DNA of 64,000 nt from Maribacter ulvicola (lineage in GTDB: Bacteria > Bacteroidota > Bacteroidia > Flavobacteriales > Flavobacteriaceae): the NCBI RefSeq assembly GCF_900155985.1, contig NZ_FTMA01000008.1, positions 1 through 64,000 of the forward strand. Reading direction: 5' to 3'. Below, piece by piece: positions 62,342 to 64,000 of this stretch. The position numbers and the translations under genes are program-made. The notes beneath the pieces are model-generated. The model made no database searches. It worked only from the letters and a program-made list of their open reading frames with translations, and was not told the origin of the DNA. The number at the start of each line of letters is the position of its first letter. The stretch's first letter is position 1.

Positions 62342-62384
62342 CAAAAGTAAACAACACCTGATTTTTAAAGGTAACCAATGTTAC
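62342..62384 (-). promoter_or_regulatory. GTAAC-N4-GTTAC operator and promoter of cydAB
   Basis: GTAACCAATGTTAC (62371-62384), centre 62377.5. The perfect box TACTTTTG (62349-62342, minus strand) starts 28.5 nt away, one base nearer than at the other sites. Confidence 0.65.
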
Positions 62385-62515
62385 ATATTTGAAGAAAAAT
62401 CAAAATTAAATAAGTATTTAAACCTAAATTGAAGAGCTTATAGAATAATGTATTTAAATTCTTATTTAATACTATGTATTTATGGGCAGAATTCTCAATT
62501 TACAAAATTTGGGGC

Positions 62516-62559
62516 AAAGAAAAATCCCTAGAAAATGTATGAGCAAATTCTAGGGATTT
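62516..62559 (-). terminator. Terminator after the dps gene
   Basis: A 12-bp perfect stem (AAATCCCTAGAA 62522-62533 with TTCTAGGGATTT 62548-62559), loop 14 nt, followed on the minus strand by TTTTTC. Confidence 0.9.
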
Positions 62560-62578
62560 AGAGATATCAGCGTTTGAC

Positions 62579-63058
62579 TTAGTCTTTATATGCAGACAGC
62601 ATCCAAACTAATTTTTCCTGTTGTGTAATATAATCGCTCATTAAAGAAACGGTACCTTCATCTTCTGCCTCAGCAGCAATTTTAAGGGTAGCTCTTTCCT
62701 TTTTCAATAAGATACTTAGGCTCTCTAAAATATTGTCTACAGCCTTGTCGCCATCTACAACATTTTCGCTGGCTTTAATTTCAGAATGATCAGTATACTT
62801 TGTGAAAGTGTGAATAGGAGTATTGCTTAGTGTTAGCACACGCTCCGCTATTTCATCGACCTTGATCAAAGCATCATTATATAACTCCTCGAATTTAAGG
62901 TGAAGTTCAAAAAACTTCTTTCCTTTAATATTCCAATGAAAACCTCTTAGATTCATATAGAACATTTGATAATTAGATAGTAAATCATTTAAATGATTTG
63001 CGATATCGTTAGATTCTTTTTTATCTAGACCGATATTTGATAAATTTGAATTTGTCAT
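62579..63058 (-). CDS. dps: Dps-family ferritin-like DNA-protection protein
   Basis: 159 residues, four-helix bundle. The ferroxidase residues of the family are visible: His in FHWNIKG (about 41-45), then an acidic run in the next helix (FEELYNDALIKVDEIAERV, about 56-74). Dps dodecamers oxidise Fe(II) with peroxide and shield DNA. The start overlaps the rhodanese gene stop by 4 bases (ATGA), which implies translational coupling. Confidence 0.93.
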   Translation of the reverse strand: MTNSNLSNIGLDKKESNDIANHLNDLLSNYQMFYMNLRGFHWNIKGKKFFELHLKFEELYNDALIKVDEIAERVLTLSNTPIHTFTKYTDHSEIKASENVVDGDKAVDNILESLSILLKKERATLKIAAEAEDEGTVSLMSDYITQQEKLVWMLSAYKD

Positions 63059-64000
63059 AATTTGGTTTTGTAATTGTTTATTTTTTCGCTTAGGTCGTAT
63101 ACCTCGGTATTATGAATTTGTTTTGATACAATGCTTGATCCTGCAGCACTTCTATAGCCGCCAGCACAATGTATTACAATTGGTTTGTTCGTCGGAATTT
63201 TGTCGATAGCATTACGTAATTCATTTAAAGGTATATTAATTGCGCTATCAAAAAAATGACCGTCATTGAATTCACTTTTGTTCCTAATGTCTACAATGGT
63301 ATAATTTTCTTTGTTTTTATCAAAATCGGTAAAATCAAATTCATCTTCTTTTTCATAAACCTTGTGTAATGTTAAAACAGCTTTTACTTGACTTTCATAA
63401 CCTATTTTGGCTATTCGTTCAAGTAATGCTTGCTTGTCATTTATGCTTGCCACGACAATATAGAACGGTTCTGAAGGTTCAACAATAGACCCTAGCCAAG
63501 TTTCAATTTTATCATCAATATTTCTAGCCATGATATTAATGGAATTTGGTAAATGATTTTTCTTGAATTCTGCCTTATCTCTGGTATCTATGACCAAAAT
63601 ATTCTTTTCAATTTTGAAAGCTCCTATTTGTAAAGGAATTTGAGAAATAGCGTCTATATTATTTGGAGCACCTGTTTTATTGATAGCTACATCATGCCCA
63701 AAGTAAGATGGAATAAAAGGCTGGTCTTTTAAAATATGGTCAACAAAATCTTCTTCAGTTAATGTTTTAAAAGCCCAATTTCCCATGCGTTCATTCCTCA
63801 AAGTACTAGAAGAATCGCTACTCATATTCTTACCACATAAAGAACCTGCACCATGGGCAGGGTAAACTAAGGTGTCATCTGAAAGATGATTGAATTTGTT
63901 TTGCATAGTGTGGTACATGTCTTTTGCCAATTGCTCGCGTTTAGCTTTCATGTTCCCCGCTTTTTCCCTTAAGTCTGGTCTACCAACATCTCCAATAAAT
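63055..64000 (-). CDS. Persulfide dioxygenase-rhodanese fusion, C-terminal part
   Basis: The frame is open to the right edge, so the N-terminus lies outside. The first visible residues (FIGDVGRPDL) are the metal-site motif of ETHE1/BlaB-type MBL persulfide dioxygenases. Two rhodanese-like domains follow: the first has no visible catalytic Cys, the second ends HCAGGYRSAAG with the active-site Cys. Such fusions turn glutathione persulfide made by SQR into sulfite or thiosulfate. An internal Met at 63951 should not be taken as the start. Overlaps dps by 4 bases. Confidence 0.88.
   Translation of the reverse strand, partial: FIGDVGRPDLREKAGNMKAKREQLAKDMYHTMQNKFNHLSDDTLVYPAHGAGSLCGKNMSSDSSSTLRNERMGNWAFKTLTEEDFVDHILKDQPFIPSYFGHDVAINKTGAPNNIDAISQIPLQIGAFKIEKNILVIDTRDKAEFKKNHLPNSINIMARNIDDKIETWLGSIVEPSEPFYIVVASINDKQALLERIAKIGYESQVKAVLTLHKVYEKEDEFDFTDFDKNKENYTIVDIRNKSEFNDGHFFDSAINIPLNELRNAIDKIPTNKPIVIHCAGGYRSAAGSSIVSKQIHNTEVYDLSEKINNYKTKL

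Noticed and set aside
63055-63951. Stand-alone double rhodanese starting at the Met of 63951
   Set aside because: The frame continues upstream to the window edge with the GDVGRPDL motif of MBL persulfide dioxygenases, so the Met is internal.
1-64000. CRISPR arrays, tRNA/rRNA genes, transposases, phage genes
   Set aside because: Looked for on both strands; no regular repeat-spacer array, cloverleaf-like sequence, or transposase/integrase frame was seen.

Overview
The window is AT-rich DNA with the hallmarks of a marine Flavobacteriaceae chromosome (Bacteroidota; Maribacter/Zobellia-like at most, genus not provable from this sequence). These hallmarks are -7 promoter boxes of the TAnnTTTG type, weak ribosome binding sites, a thrombospondin-type-3 secreted protein, a propeller-type LytS kinase with a LytTR regulator, and the TldD/PmbA-MoxR-DUF58-BatA gene order. 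No rRNA, tRNA, CRISPR array, insertion sequence or phage gene was seen.

Layout. 1-1551: 5' part of a large secreted TSP3-repeat protein (minus strand, cut by the window edge). 2181-29336: a stress / low-oxygen island with eight two-domain universal stress proteins, AarF/UbiB kinase, MgtC-like protein, HlyD-ABC exporter, cardiolipin synthase, beta-CASP RNase, an ATP-cone/PD-(D/E)XK nuclease fusion, MscS channel, thioredoxin, SDR, uracil phosphoribosyltransferase, P-type ATPase, a sigma-like factor and a flavin split-barrel protein. 29534-38260: a VIT/vWA protein, three secreted proteins, and a LytS-type kinase with its LytTR response regulator. 38316-38891: a small membrane protein gene interrupted by an in-frame stop. 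39194-50103: TldD and PmbA followed by DUF4159, MoxR, DUF58, BatA-like and two large membrane proteins. 50111-64000: sulfide / respiratory island with YeeE/YedE sulfur transporters, an RND efflux operon, sulfide:quinone oxidoreductase, cytochrome bd, Dps and a persulfide dioxygenase-rhodanese fusion cut by the right edge. Between its genes are a 46-aa and a 37-aa small membrane protein and a decayed DUF6132 gene.

The strongest non-gene signal is regulatory. Eleven 14-bp palindromes of the form ATGAY-N4-RTCAT (core TGA-N6-TCA, Crp/Fnr type) sit about 55-85 bp upstream of genes of the stress island and of the 37-aa gene. In nearly every case a TAnnTTTR-like -7 box begins exactly 29.5 nt from the palindrome centre. 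That is the geometry of a class II (-41.5) activator. A sister palindrome, GTAAC-N4-GTTAC, precedes the YeeE pair, the RND operon, the sulfide:quinone oxidoreductase and cydAB. Separately, two promoters (VIT/vWA gene and the secreted trio) share a pair of CGAATWCTAR direct repeats with 21-bp period, placed exactly 40 nt before a -7 box. That is the layout expected of a LytTR regulator, and one is encoded at 37511.

Working model (inference): falling oxygen and sulfide are sensed by two Crp/Fnr-family paralogues encoded elsewhere. One switches on the Usp/membrane/RNA-maintenance island, comparable in content to low-oxygen-activated loci and Usp-rich dormancy regulons of other bacteria. The other switches on sulfide detoxification, export and the high-affinity bd oxidase.
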